Assembly (NCBI RefSeq): GCF_000152725.1
Contig: NZ_AAMO01000007.1
Coordinates: forward strand, 221,198-285,197
Direction: 5' to 3'
Length of the DNA: 64,000 bases
Origin: Pseudooceanicola batsensis HTCC2597
GTDB taxonomy: Bacteria > Pseudomonadota > Alphaproteobacteria > Rhodobacterales > Rhodobacteraceae
The notes below the pieces were generated by a model. It saw nothing but the letters and a program-made list of their open reading frames with translations. It ran no database searches and had not been told where the DNA came from. Both the position numbers and the translations under genes were made by a program. Positions 51,960 through 61,108 of this stretch are shown piece by piece; positions within the stretch are counted from its first letter, which is position 1, and each line of letters opens with the position of its first letter.

Positions 51960-52788
51960 AAGTTCAGTGGCAGGTCAACGCCCCACACGAGGGATCTGAC
52001 CACGGCGGTCCTCAGCGAGGCGACGGTATCGAAAACCCCGATGAAATAGGGCTGCACATTCCCCTGGTTGTCGTCACCCTCCAATGGGAAACTCGAGTAC
52101 TTCTGGCGAAATCTCCGACCGAGTTCTTCTCTCCGATCAAAGAACGGTTTCTTCCCTCGCGGCTTACCGGCTCCGTGATTGTAGACGAATTTGACCGCGT
52201 CCGTGGCAATCTTGCGCAGCCGGGGTCCGTGGCGCGGGATCGCGCTGCCGTCCGGCATCTGGGTCGGCACGCCGCACAGGTTCATCACATTGGCCAAGGC
52301 CCGGACTGTGTACGCTCCGCGTGAGAACCCGAAGAGGTGGACGCGGTCGCCGGGCTCGTAGTGCGCGATGATCTGCTCGTAGCAGTCGATGATGTTACGG
52401 TCGATGCCAGTGCCGACCGCACTTTCGAGGACAGGTTTGATCCGTCCGAAGATGCCGCCGGACTCGCCGGTCCCAAGGCCCGGATCGTAGAACGCAACCT
52501 GATCCTTCGGACTTATCGGCGAGTCAGGACCCGGTCGCATTGCGCGGTAGAGCTTGTACACGTTGGACAGGCGTTGATCAGGCCGAGCGCCGCCCAACTG
52601 CCCCGTGCCATCGGAAAAGATGCAAATATTCTTGGGCATTGTGGCCTCCGTGTCGTTCTAAGTCCCAGGTCAGGGCCGCTCGAGGAAATTCATCGGTACA
52701 CAAGCAATCCGCCAGAACATTTCGACCGCGACTCGAACTAAAGTAGAACATACTAGAAACATCTGAGTCTACCTGATATTGTAGGATC

Positions 52789-53070
52789 ATGAAGATCGCG
52801 CCCAATATGTTCGATGATGCCGTAGAATGCGCCTGTGGCCCGGCGCAGGTTGACCTGCGTCGCATCGATCCGTCCATGAACATGAGGCGGTTCTACAGGA
52901 TGAGCCTGCAGCCGGATCTGTTCGGTGGCGTCGATCTAATTCGAGAGTGGGGCAGGATCGGCCGACGCGGTCAGTTCCTGGTGGAGAAGCACTCCGACGA
53001 GCCCGAGGCCGTCGCAGCCATGCTGGCTCTGGAAAGGGTCAAGCGGAAACGGGGGTACAATCGGGATTGA
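52789..53070 (+). CDS. WGR-domain protein
   Basis: A 93-residue protein that is essentially one WGR domain: RRFYRMSLQPDLFGGVDLIREWGRIGRRGQFLVEKH, with the signature WGRIG, followed by the helix AVAAMLALERVKRKRGY. WGR domains bind nucleic-acid ends or partners in PARP and in plasmid proteins; single-domain forms are common on alphaproteobacterial plasmids. The ATG at 52789 has only a weak ribosome-binding site. It is divergent from the disrupted DUF2235 gene. Confidence 0.85.
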   Translation: MKIAPNMFDDAVECACGPAQVDLRRIDPSMNMRRFYRMSLQPDLFGGVDLIREWGRIGRRGQFLVEKHSDEPEAVAAMLALERVKRKRGYNRD

Positions 53071-53457
53071 AACCCCCCGCTAGGGTGCACCTCACCGACG
53101 AATTAGCAGACCTTGTCCTTGCCACACGGCTTGAGGAACAAAGGAGCAGCACATAAATTTGGATAGGTCCGGACGGAAACGCCTCCCGTTTCCAAACCGG
53201 CCTACCTCCCTGTTCGACTTTGGCCGAGCTTGGCTCGGCCTTTTTCTTGCTGGTGATTGCAGAGGCGATCGGGTCGGATGTCGTGGTGGGCGGAAAGTGT
53301 GAATTCGCTGCATCTGCGAAGGTTCTCTGCCGAGAATACAGAAGCGGCCATCCACCACATTTATCAAACGCCACCCGGCCGTGACTCCTTTCGCAGCAGA
53401 AATCAGGGCAGTCTGCTTCAAGCTGATATCTCTACGTGGGCCGCACTCCGCTTTCAC
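53071..53457. other. Intergenic stretch with a terminator
   Basis: No credible gene. GGCCGAGC-TTG-GCTCGGCC followed by TTTTT (53222-53246) is a good rho-independent terminator for plus-strand transcription through the WGR gene. The remainder, up to the end of the convergent PLD gene, shows nothing I can name. Confidence 0.65.
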
Positions 53458-55221
53458 TTAACTGGCAGAGCCGTCCGGAACGCGTTTGTCGACAATCGTC
53501 TGCAAGAGGTCCGCGACCCCTTTACCGTTTAGGTGGAGACCGATCTCATCGAGAGGCTTGTCTTCCGAGGCGGTCTGCGATCCCCAGTTGAAGCTCGTCA
53601 CCACGATGTCGTCATGATCCCAGAGCAGAGCCTTTCCGTGCAGCATGGCATGCTTGCTTTGGATTCTTCTAAGGTCGATACCCCCGCCGGCCATCTCCCC
53701 GGCGGCGCGCACGTCGCGCTTCTTCACTTCACCGGAAGGCACTGAGTAGAGCGCCTGAACCGTCTCAATGCGCTCCGACGCCACCTGTGCCGGATCGAAG
53801 ACATTCTGGATCATGGGCGACCCCATCCGGTGTGTCATCACCATGAGGCGTTCCTTCGCAACATGAGCGGCGCGCCGAAGCAGCGGCAGGTGATCGGGCG
53901 CGGGGAGGATGCGAAGCGTTACCGGGATTGCATCTTCTGTCGGGTCGGCGTCGAGCAGCCGTCCGGGCTTCAGCCTCAGCGCTGTCCGCATGGCATGCAT
54001 GGCATCGCGCGAGTCGCGGGAGGTCGGCACCGCTGCGGTTATGGCCCCGAAGAGTTCGAGGCAGGCGGCGACAGAGCGGTCGCGCAGCTCGATCGAGAGC
54101 TCGTGGGCGCGGAAAGGCGACTGGAGCCAGTTGCATGACCCCAGCATTGCACGAGCGCCATCGCTGCCGTCGTCAGCTACGAGGATCTTTGCGTGGCTAT
54201 GCACCGGTTCGAGATGAGTTGCGACGCCCGCGCCGGCCGCCCGCAACCTGGTCTGGAGCTCCGCCATCGCTCGCGTGTGCTTGCCCTCTTCGTCGAGAGA
54301 AGAGCCGAAGAAAAGGTGGGCCCGGACCCCACGCCGGACGGCACGCTCCAAGGCGGCCCAGACACGATCCTGCCCATGCCGAGCTTTCTCGTCGTCCTGC
54401 GCGGCGACGAAGGTCGAGAGCACGAAGACATCGCTGCGCGCTGCATCCACAACATTCTCGAGGCGGTCGAGGTGATCGCCGCCGCCAAACAGGATCTGTT
54501 CCGGCGCCAAAGTCGTCTCGATCGGTGCATCGAGACAAGCGGGGCGCGCCGGCTGACTGGGTTGGGCGGCTGGAAGACGACCGGAGGCGAGATGTTCGCG
54601 CACCGCCGCACGCAGAGCGTCGCTCGCGCCTTCGGGAAGCGCACCCTCCCGTGCGCGGTCGAGATCAAGGTGGATGAACCGCTTCTCGAACACGGAATGG
54701 TTGGCGCGCACCATGGCGAAGACCTCGCCGGGACGCAGCGACGAACTCAACAGATGGCGCACGCGCTCTTCCATGGACGAGTCGGTTTCAACCTCGTCGT
54801 CGTTCGGAAAGTCGACGATCGTCGCCCCTTTCGGGATTTTCTTCACCGGCTTGATCACCACCTCGCGACGGCGAAACACCGAGCCACCCAGCTTGTCGAA
54901 GACGAGGCTTACCGTCATCTCGCGGCGCTGCGCCCGTTCAGGGAGCGATCGGCCGGCCAGCAGATGGGCGCGCGCAGCATCTGTCATCGCAAGTGCAGGC
55001 TCGGGCGCGATGCGAACCTCGATCAACCCGAACCGCATCAGCCGGCTCACTGCCGCTTCTGCCACCTGACGGGGAATACCAAGCTCAACTGCCACCGAGG
55101 CGCTGGTCCCGGGCTTCTCACGCAAGGCGAGAAGCACCTCCTCTTCGACGGGGCTCCAGCCCCATCGACGCTCGATGATGGCACGCGCACGATACCAGAC
55201 CGCTGGGATCAACAGCGTCAT
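53458..55221 (-). CDS. Phospholipase D-superfamily nuclease-like protein
   Basis: A 587-residue protein with an N-terminal winged-helix-like segment (SVAVELGIPRQVAEAAVSRLMRFGLIEV, about 41-68) and two PLD catalytic motifs: HSHAKILVADDGSD near 340 and HGKALLWDHDD near 528 with SFNWGS after it. Both HxK motifs are intact. PLD proteins of this kind are nucleases in defence settings. Its ATG overlaps the stop of an SF1 helicase fragment (ATGA), so the two were one operon; helicase plus PLD nuclease recalls Mokosh. No signal peptide, so it is cytosolic. Confidence 0.82.
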   Translation of the reverse strand: MTLLIPAVWYRARAIIERRWGWSPVEEEVLLALREKPGTSASVAVELGIPRQVAEAAVSRLMRFGLIEVRIAPEPALAMTDAARAHLLAGRSLPERAQRREMTVSLVFDKLGGSVFRRREVVIKPVKKIPKGATIVDFPNDDEVETDSSMEERVRHLLSSSLRPGEVFAMVRANHSVFEKRFIHLDLDRAREGALPEGASDALRAAVREHLASGRLPAAQPSQPARPACLDAPIETTLAPEQILFGGGDHLDRLENVVDAARSDVFVLSTFVAAQDDEKARHGQDRVWAALERAVRRGVRAHLFFGSSLDEEGKHTRAMAELQTRLRAAGAGVATHLEPVHSHAKILVADDGSDGARAMLGSCNWLQSPFRAHELSIELRDRSVAACLELFGAITAAVPTSRDSRDAMHAMRTALRLKPGRLLDADPTEDAIPVTLRILPAPDHLPLLRRAAHVAKERLMVMTHRMGSPMIQNVFDPAQVASERIETVQALYSVPSGEVKKRDVRAAGEMAGGGIDLRRIQSKHAMLHGKALLWDHDDIVVTSFNWGSQTASEDKPLDEIGLHLNGKGVADLLQTIVDKRVPDGSAS

Positions 55222-55682
55222 TGAACCACCTTCCCGTCCTCACCGCAGGCGATGATCGACGCCGTGGGCGTCATGTCCGGATCGTCCGGCGCCACCATCA
55301 GGTCGATCCGTCGCATCAAGGCCCCGAGGAACTCGAGGTCGTGTCCGGACCCGCGACCGGGTTCGGACCATTTGACCGCGTTTTTGAGGAAGCCGGTTGA
55401 TGTTACGAGCACGAGCTTGTGCTTGGCACGGCTGAGCAACACGTTCATGCGCCTGCGGTCGCCGAGGATGCCGAGGGCATGCCGGCCCATCTTCTGGTTG
55501 TTGCGCACGGTGCTCACGACCACCAGGTCGGCCTCGCCTCCCTGGAAGCTGTCGATCGTCTGAACGAACACACCGTCGCCTTTGGGGCTGGCGAAGCCAT
55601 TCAGGAGCCCGGTCTCATGGTCGACGCGCGAAGCTACACGCGCCTGGAGGATGCGGCACTGCGCCGTGTAGGGCGATAGGAT
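55218..55682 (-). pseudogene. 3' end of a UPF1-like SF1 helicase gene
   Basis: About 155 codons: AILSPYTAQCRIL, then VQTIDSFQGGEADLVVVSTVRNN (helicase motif V region, with Q and GxEAD) and the motif VI segment GDRRRMNVLLSRAKHKLVLVTS. This is the C-terminal RecA domain of a COG1112-type helicase. The frame continues to about 55690, where it meets an unrelated plus-strand gene fragment, so the helicase has lost its N-terminal ATPase part. The stop overlaps the PLD gene start. Confidence 0.82.
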
Positions 55683-55948
55683 CGCGAGCGTTGGCGCACA
55701 ACCTCGCGCGGCTGCTGCGGGCCGGCCTGCATGTCACCGTCAACTCCGACGACCCGCCCTATTTCGGCGGCTACGTGAACGAAAACTATCGCCAGTGCGC
55801 CGCCGCGCTGGACCTCACCGCGGCCGAGCTGATCACGCTGGCCCGCAATTCGATCACCGCCGCCTTCCTGCCCGAGGCCGACAAGGCGGCCCATCTCGCC
55901 CGGATCGACGCCGTCGTCCGGGAGGCAGAGAACCCCGTGGCGCCCTAG
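55683..55948 (+). pseudogene. 3' end of an adenosine deaminase gene
   Basis: The frame reads LAHNLARLLRAGLHVTVNSDDPPYFGGYV, ELITLARNSITAAFLPEADK and ends ENPVAP. The SDDP motif supplies the metal-binding aspartates of adenosine/AMP deaminases and the helix after it is the family C-terminus, but the N-terminal three-quarters (with the His metal ligands) is missing. The break coincides with that of the helicase, marking a recombination junction at about 55,685-55,695. Confidence 0.85.
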
Positions 55949-56034
55949 CACGCGCCCGACAGCGCCCCCCGGGGCATCGAGACATCCGTGGAACGGATCA
56001 GGCCCCGCGCGGGCCAACGAAGGAGTATTGCGTC

Positions 56035-58218
56035 GTGACCCTGTTGAAACCCCTGAGTCCCGAGGCGGGCGTCGCCCTTTCGGCCACCGGCTGGGAGGCG
56101 CTCGTGGCGCCCCGATCCATCGCGCTGATCGGCGCCAGCGGGCGGGCCAGCAGCGTGAGCTTCACCTCGCGCCTCGTGGCCACGAACGAGGCGCTCGGCT
56201 TCGGTGGCTCGCTCTACATGATCAACCCGAAGCGGGACGAGATCTTTGGCCTCAAGGCTTGGGATAATGTGGCGGAACTGGCCGAGGCGCCGGATGTCAC
56301 CGCGATCAACCTGCCCGGCGAGATGGTGCTCGACGCCGCCCGGGACGCCATCGCGGCGGGGACGAAAGCGCTGATGATCCACTCCGGCGGCTTCGGCGAA
56401 CGCGGCGCGGATGGCGAGGCGCGCGAGGCCGAACTCAAGGCCCTCTGCGCCGAGGCCGGGGTCGCGGCGCTCGGGCCCAACTGCCTGGGGATCATGAGCC
56501 TGACGCGCAAGGCGTCGGTGTCGTCGTTCAAGGCGGGCAAGCTGGGGCAGGGGCCTCTGGCGTTGATCAGCCAGAGCGGGTCGGTCGCCAGCATCCTCAT
56601 GCAGATCGCCCAGCCCTTCGGCGCCTCGCTGGTGGCCTCCACCGGGAACGAGGCGGTGACCACCGCCGAGGACCTGATGCATCACGCCATCGAGGATCCG
56701 GATACGCGGATCATCGTCGGCTTCGTCGAGGCGCTGCGCCGTCCGGAACAGTTGTTCGGCCTCGCCTGGAAGGCGCGTGCCGCGGGCAAGCCGATCATTC
56801 TGCTCAAGGCCGGTCTGACCGCGAAGGGCGGTGAGGTCTCGCGCGGGCATACCGGGGCTCTGGCCGGGTCGGGCGAGGTGTACCGGCAGGCCCTGGCGCA
56901 GGCCGGGATCGTCATGGCCGAGGATTTCGAGGAGCTGGCCCAGATGGTCGAACTCTTCGCGACGCTGAAGGTCTATCCAACGGGCGGCCGCCTCGGGATG
57001 CTCTCGACCTCGGGCGGCGAGCTGGGCAATGTCACCGACCTCTGCGAAGCGGCGGGCGTGGACCTGCCGCCGCTCTCCGAGGCGACGCTGGCGACGCTGC
57101 AGGAGCGGCTGGCGCTGCCCGAAGACGTTCTGCCCCGCAACCCGGTCGACGTCGGCACCGGCTTCGCATTCGCAGGCACCTACGAGGAGCGGATGAGCGG
57201 GGCGATCGACGCGGTGGCCTCTGATCCGTCCGTCGACATCGTGACCTTCGTGCAGGGCGTTCACCGTGACAGCGAGGACATGAGCCTCTCGCTCAACCAC
57301 GAGATCTGCAAGGCGGCGGCGAAGGAGGCCGGTCGGCAGTCGAAACCGATGGTCTTCCTGCCGACGCAGGTCACCCCGCCGGACGAGACGATCGCCGCCC
57401 TGCTGCGCGGCGCCGGGATCCCGATCCTGCGCGGCATCCGGCCGGGGCTGGCCGCGCTGCGCGCCCTCAACGCCTACATGGCCACGGCGGAGGCGCCCGA
57501 GAGCGCGGACACGCTCGCCGTGAGCACCGAGACGCTGTCGCCCTGGCCTGACGGCACCGTGCCGCAGGCGCGGCTCTTTCCGGCACTGGCCGCTGCGGGA
57601 CTCCCGGTCACGCGCTCCCTGCGGGCGACCGATCCCACGCTGTCCGAGGCCGCGGTCGCCGACCTGGGACGGGCGGTGATGAAGATCGACACCCCCCGCG
57701 CGGTCCACAAGAGCGACATCGGGGGCGTGGCCCTGAACGTCACTCAGGATATCGCGGCCGAAACTTACCAGCGGCTCTGCGCCGCGCTGACGCCACCGGT
57801 CGGCACGGAGCCCGGCGAGGGCGTCTTCGTGGCCGAACAGCTTGACGGCGGGACGGAGTTCTATGTCGGCGCCAAGCGCGACGCGACCTTCGGTACGGTG
57901 GTGGTCTGCGGCATGGGCGGGCGGATGCTCGAACTGATGGAGCGCACGGCCCTGCTGGTCTGCCCCTTCACCGAGGCCGACGCCCTTGCCGCCATCGACC
58001 GCAGCGGGGCCGGGCGGTTTCTCGATGGGTTCCGCGGCGACCCGGTGTCGGACCGCGAAGCGCTTGCCCGGCTGATCGTGACCGTCGGGCGCATCGCCTC
58101 GGGTTTCGGCGCGCGGCTGGAAACGCTCGACCTCAACCCGGTGATCGTCACACACGACCGCCCCGGCGGCTGCATCGCCGATGCCCGCCTGATCCTGACC
58201 GGAGACACAGACACATGA
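56035..58218 (+). CDS. ADP-forming acyl-CoA ligase (acyl-CoA synthetase, NDP-forming)
   Basis: A 727-residue single-chain enzyme: CoA-binding Rossmann domain (IALIGASGRASSVS, residue 30 onward), a succinyl-CoA-ligase-like part with the phospho-histidine in RGHTGALAGS (about 280) and SQSGSVASI, and a C-terminal ATP-grasp (MKIDTPRAVHKSDIGGVALN, then FYVGAKRDATFGTVVVCGMGGRMLE). It converts an organic acid, CoA and ATP to acyl-CoA and ADP. The GTG at 56035 has AGGAG nine bases upstream. It is first in an operon with enoyl-CoA hydratase and an ABC importer; the acid substrate is unknown. Confidence 0.9.
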   Translation: MTLLKPLSPEAGVALSATGWEALVAPRSIALIGASGRASSVSFTSRLVATNEALGFGGSLYMINPKRDEIFGLKAWDNVAELAEAPDVTAINLPGEMVLDAARDAIAAGTKALMIHSGGFGERGADGEAREAELKALCAEAGVAALGPNCLGIMSLTRKASVSSFKAGKLGQGPLALISQSGSVASILMQIAQPFGASLVASTGNEAVTTAEDLMHHAIEDPDTRIIVGFVEALRRPEQLFGLAWKARAAGKPIILLKAGLTAKGGEVSRGHTGALAGSGEVYRQALAQAGIVMAEDFEELAQMVELFATLKVYPTGGRLGMLSTSGGELGNVTDLCEAAGVDLPPLSEATLATLQERLALPEDVLPRNPVDVGTGFAFAGTYEERMSGAIDAVASDPSVDIVTFVQGVHRDSEDMSLSLNHEICKAAAKEAGRQSKPMVFLPTQVTPPDETIAALLRGAGIPILRGIRPGLAALRALNAYMATAEAPESADTLAVSTETLSPWPDGTVPQARLFPALAAAGLPVTRSLRATDPTLSEAAVADLGRAVMKIDTPRAVHKSDIGGVALNVTQDIAAETYQRLCAALTPPVGTEPGEGVFVAEQLDGGTEFYVGAKRDATFGTVVVCGMGGRMLELMERTALLVCPFTEADALAAIDRSGAGRFLDGFRGDPVSDREALARLIVTVGRIASGFGARLETLDLNPVIVTHDRPGGCIADARLILTGDTDT

Positions 58219-59039
58219 CAGATTACCGATATATCACTGCCGAATTGGGTGGCGAGGTCGCCCGGCTGACCCTGAACAGGCCCGAGAAACGCAACGCGCT
58301 GAGGGACGAGACCAACCTCGAACTTCAGGACGCCCTGGCAAAGATCGCCGCCACGCCGGAAACGCGGGTTGTGATCCTGTCCGGCGCGGGCAAGGCCTTC
58401 TGCGCCGGCTACGACGTGAGCGAGGGCCCGGACATGCCCGAACGCACGCCGCCCTACTGGCGCTATCACTTCCGGCTGGCCTATGGGACGCTGATCGCGA
58501 TCTGGCGGCTGCCACAGCCGGTGATCGCCCAGGTCCAGGGGGCCTGCATGGGGGGTGGTCTGGCGCTCGCAATGGCATCGGACGTCGTCTATGCCGGCGA
58601 CAGCGCCTTTTTCGGCGATGCCGAGATCAAGTTCGGCGGCGGCGGAAACATGTTCCCGATCCTGCAGAACCTCATCGGCCCCAAGGTGCTGAGCGAGCTG
58701 ATGTTGACCGGGCGCTCGATGTCGGCCGACGAGGCCTGGCGCCGGGGAATGATCAACGAGGTGACTCCCGACGCCGATCTCGCCGCACGGGTGGACCAGG
58801 TGGCCGCGCATATGTGCCTGCTGCCCGAAGGGACGCTGGTGAAAAACAAGGCGGCGACCCGACGGCAGATGGAGGCTTCGGGCCTCGCCACCTTGCTGGC
58901 GGCTTCGGAGGACTCGAGTGTTCTGGGGCTCAGCACTGCCGAGCCCAATGAATTCGTCAAGATATCGCGCGAACGTGGCGTCTCTGCCGCTCTGACCTGG
59001 CAGAAGGACCGGTTCGCCAAAGTGGGAGCCTACGGATGA
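58215..59039 (+). CDS. Enoyl-CoA hydratase/isomerase family protein
   Basis: A 274-residue crotonase-fold enzyme. Oxyanion-hole segments: VVILSGAGKAFCAGYDVSEG (about 50) and VQGACMGGGLALAMASDVVYA (about 105). The active-site acid region (KFGGGGNMFPILQNLIG) is altered relative to classical hydratases, so the reaction may be hydration, isomerisation or hydrolysis of an acyl-CoA made by the upstream ligase. ATGA overlaps join it to both neighbours. Confidence 0.9.
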   Translation: MTDYRYITAELGGEVARLTLNRPEKRNALRDETNLELQDALAKIAATPETRVVILSGAGKAFCAGYDVSEGPDMPERTPPYWRYHFRLAYGTLIAIWRLPQPVIAQVQGACMGGGLALAMASDVVYAGDSAFFGDAEIKFGGGGNMFPILQNLIGPKVLSELMLTGRSMSADEAWRRGMINEVTPDADLAARVDQVAAHMCLLPEGTLVKNKAATRRQMEASGLATLLAASEDSSVLGLSTAEPNEFVKISRERGVSAALTWQKDRFAKVGAYG

Positions 59040-59899
59040 CGACCATGGAAACCAACCCGGCCACCGCCAACAGCACCGAAGCCCGCCGCGCGCGGCTGAG
59101 TCGAAGGCGCCGTGCCGCCATGATCGGACGGTTGCGGGACTTCGGTATCTGGCTGGCCTCCGCCGTGGTGCTGCTGATCGTCTGGCAATACCTCGTGGTG
59201 ACGCTGGAGATCTCTCCGGCCGTCTTCCCGACGCCGGTGGCGGTGTGGGACTCGCTCTACGTCAACATGATGGACGGCACCTTCGTGCGTGACCTCTGGT
59301 TCACCATGAAGGAGGTGATGATCGGCTTCTTCGGTGGCGCCACCCTGGGCTTCCTGCTGGCCCTGCTGATCTCTGAGTTCCGCCCGGTGCGGGTTCTGCT
59401 CTACCCGTACGTGATCGCTTTCCAGTCGGTTCCGAAGACCGCCCTGGCGCCGATGTTCCTGATCTGGTTCGGGTTCGGCATCGAATCCAAGGTGGCGCTC
59501 GTGGTCTCCACGGTCTTCTTCCCGGTGCTCGTCAATACGCTGGCGGGCATTGAACGGACAGACCCGGATCAGCTGGACCTGCTGCGTGCCTACTGCGGAA
59601 AGCGCGCGCGGGTGTTCATGCGTGTCAAGCTTCCCTCCGCGCTGCCCTCGGTCTTCGCAGGACTGGAGCTCGGGGTCGTGCTGGCGCTCATCATGGCCGT
59701 TGTCTCCGAGTTCCTCGGTGCGGTCGGCGGGCTCGGCTACCGCATCATGATCTTCAACACCAACCTCGACATGGCCGGTCAGTTCGCCGCGATCATCGTG
59801 CTCTCGATCGTCGGCTACATCCTGCACTTCATCGTCAGGCAGATCGGAGAGCGCGTCGTCTTCTGGGGCCGCGCGAAACAGGGCGCCACCAAGGTGTGA
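59036..59899 (+). CDS. ABC transporter permease, NitT/TauT family
   Basis: A 287-residue inner-membrane permease with about six membrane helices, starting at FGIWLASAVVLLIVWQYLVV (about residue 37), and the cytoplasmic EAA-type loop in the IERTDPDQLDLLRAYCGKRARVFMRVKLPSALPSVFAGL region. The SsuC/TauC/NrtB family imports nitrate, sulfonates, taurine or thiamine-precursor-like compounds. Coupled by ATGA to the enoyl-CoA hydratase gene, so import and activation appear linked. Confidence 0.92.
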   Translation: MTTMETNPATANSTEARRARLSRRRRAAMIGRLRDFGIWLASAVVLLIVWQYLVVTLEISPAVFPTPVAVWDSLYVNMMDGTFVRDLWFTMKEVMIGFFGGATLGFLLALLISEFRPVRVLLYPYVIAFQSVPKTALAPMFLIWFGFGIESKVALVVSTVFFPVLVNTLAGIERTDPDQLDLLRAYCGKRARVFMRVKLPSALPSVFAGLELGVVLALIMAVVSEFLGAVGGLGYRIMIFNTNLDMAGQFAAIIVLSIVGYILHFIVRQIGERVVFWGRAKQGATKV

Positions 59900-59956
59900 G
59901 CCTGCCCCGGGTACGAACAACAAGAACCACTCAAGCCAACAGGAAAGACCAGCAAC

Positions 59957-61036
59957 ATGAGACATCTTCCCAAGTCCATCCTTCTTGCCGGCGTCGTCGC
60001 GCTGGCCCAGGCAGGGGCCACTCTGGCCGCCGATCTCAAGCCCGTCACTTTCGCCGTCGCCACCGCCGACCTGAACGTCGGCTACCCCTTTGCCACCCTG
60101 CCCAAGGCGCTCGGCTATTTCGAGAATGAAGGGCTCGACGTCACCGTCGTTCCCGGCCAGTCCTCGGCGGCGACGGTCCAGCTCCTGCTGACCGGCCGTG
60201 CGAATGTCGGCGTCGCCCAGCCCGACCCGGTGATGATCCAGCGCGCCAAGGCGGGCATCCCGCTGGTCTCGGTCTACCCGGTCAGCCGCCGCGGCACGAA
60301 CCGCTTCATCGTGCGGCCCGACAGCCCGATCCAGACGATCGAGGACCTTAAGGGCAAGACCGTGGGCGTGGGCGATCTCGGCTCAGGTTCGGTCAATTAC
60401 CTGAAGGCCAAGCTGACTGAGGTCGGCATGTCGATGGACGACGTCAAGCTGCTCGCTACCGGCTACGGCACCCCCGGGCACGAGGCGCTGAAGAACGGCG
60501 TCACCGATGCCTCGATCAGTTTCACCGGCGGGATCGCTCGGATGAAGGTTGCAGGCTACGACGTGCGAATGCTTCCCGCACCCGAAGCCGAGAGCAATCA
60601 GTACAGCTACAACATGTTCGCGACCGAGGATTACATCGCTGAGAACCCGGACGTCATCAAGGGTGTTGGCCGTGCCATGGCCCGGGCCACCGTCTACCTC
60701 AAGAACAATCCCGAAGCCGCGGTGAAGATCTTCTGGGACCAGTATCCCGACCGCGCGCCCAAGGACCGAACCGATCCCGCCGCGATGGAGCGTGACCTTA
60801 TGATCTTCCTCGCCCAGGTCCGTGACATGGCCGCAGACGAGAAGGCCGACGATTTCGCTTGGGGCAGCCAGGATCCGGAGGTCTATGGCCGGATGCAGGA
60901 CTACTTGGTCACCGCCGGGCAGATCGACACGCCGATCGAGGTCAGCCGCTATTACGACGACAGCTTCGCCGCCGACTATGTCGACTTCGACCCGGCCCCG
61001 ATTGCTGCCGCGGCCAAGGCCTACGGCACCAACTGA
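59957..61036 (+). CDS. ABC transporter substrate-binding protein, NitT/TauT (NMT1-like)
   Basis: A 359-residue periplasmic protein: signal peptide (SILLAGVVALAQAGATLAA), then the NMT1/SsuA-like bilobal domain (VTFAVATADLNVGYPFATLPKALGYFENEGLDVTV in outline; LKGKTVGVGDLGSGSVNYLKA; VRMLPAPEAESNQYSYNMF). It follows the permease gene after 57 bases and is separated from the ATPase gene by a strong hairpin. The ligand is not predictable; the neighbours suggest a carboxylic or aromatic acid. Confidence 0.9.
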   Translation: MRHLPKSILLAGVVALAQAGATLAADLKPVTFAVATADLNVGYPFATLPKALGYFENEGLDVTVVPGQSSAATVQLLLTGRANVGVAQPDPVMIQRAKAGIPLVSVYPVSRRGTNRFIVRPDSPIQTIEDLKGKTVGVGDLGSGSVNYLKAKLTEVGMSMDDVKLLATGYGTPGHEALKNGVTDASISFTGGIARMKVAGYDVRMLPAPEAESNQYSYNMFATEDYIAENPDVIKGVGRAMARATVYLKNNPEAAVKIFWDQYPDRAPKDRTDPAAMERDLMIFLAQVRDMAADEKADDFAWGSQDPEVYGRMQDYLVTAGQIDTPIEVSRYYDDSFAADYVDFDPAPIAAAAKAYGTN

Positions 61037-61046
61037 CCTTCCCACT

Positions 61047-61080
61047 GCCGCGCCGGTGGCGCTCTCTGCGCCGGCGCGGC
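61047..61080 (+). terminator. Intra-operon hairpin after the binding-protein gene
   Basis: GCCGCGCCGG (61047-61056) and CCGGCGCGGC (61071-61080), a perfect 10-bp stem followed by TCTTTCC. It lies between the binding-protein and ATPase genes, a usual way of keeping the binding protein in excess by partial termination or 3' protection. Confidence 0.65.
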
Positions 61081-61108
61081 TCTTTCCACCCACCGAGGGA
61101 CAGGACCA

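Larger units (their letters stand above)
50707..51978 (+). mobile_element. IS3-family insertion sequence with ACGC target duplication
   Basis: A 1272-bp element with terminal repeats beginning TGACCTGCCAC at both ends, an intact orfA/orfB pair and a direct 4-bp duplication ACGC at 50703-50706 and 51979-51982. The target is the DUF2235 gene on the opposite strand. Ends and ORFs resemble the copy at 19.9 kb (TGACCTGCCCC ends), but the two are different members of the group. Confidence 0.92.
49943..52639 (-). pseudogene. DUF2235 (Tle1-like lipase) gene split by an IS3 element
   Basis: The 5' part (52639-51979) encodes MPKNICIFSDGTG, the alpha/beta-hydrolase elbow GFSRG (104-108) and ends LVWGV; the 3' part (50706-49943) continues VTVATAVAFVFG with two membrane helices, then CHSDIGGSYPE (catalytic Asp/His region) and ends SLKSYYDE. 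Excising the IS with one copy of the 4-bp duplication restores the frame across VWGV-TVAT. The intact protein would be about 475 residues, a DUF2235 protein of the type related to T6SS Tle1 phospholipases. It is inactive as it stands. Confidence 0.87.
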
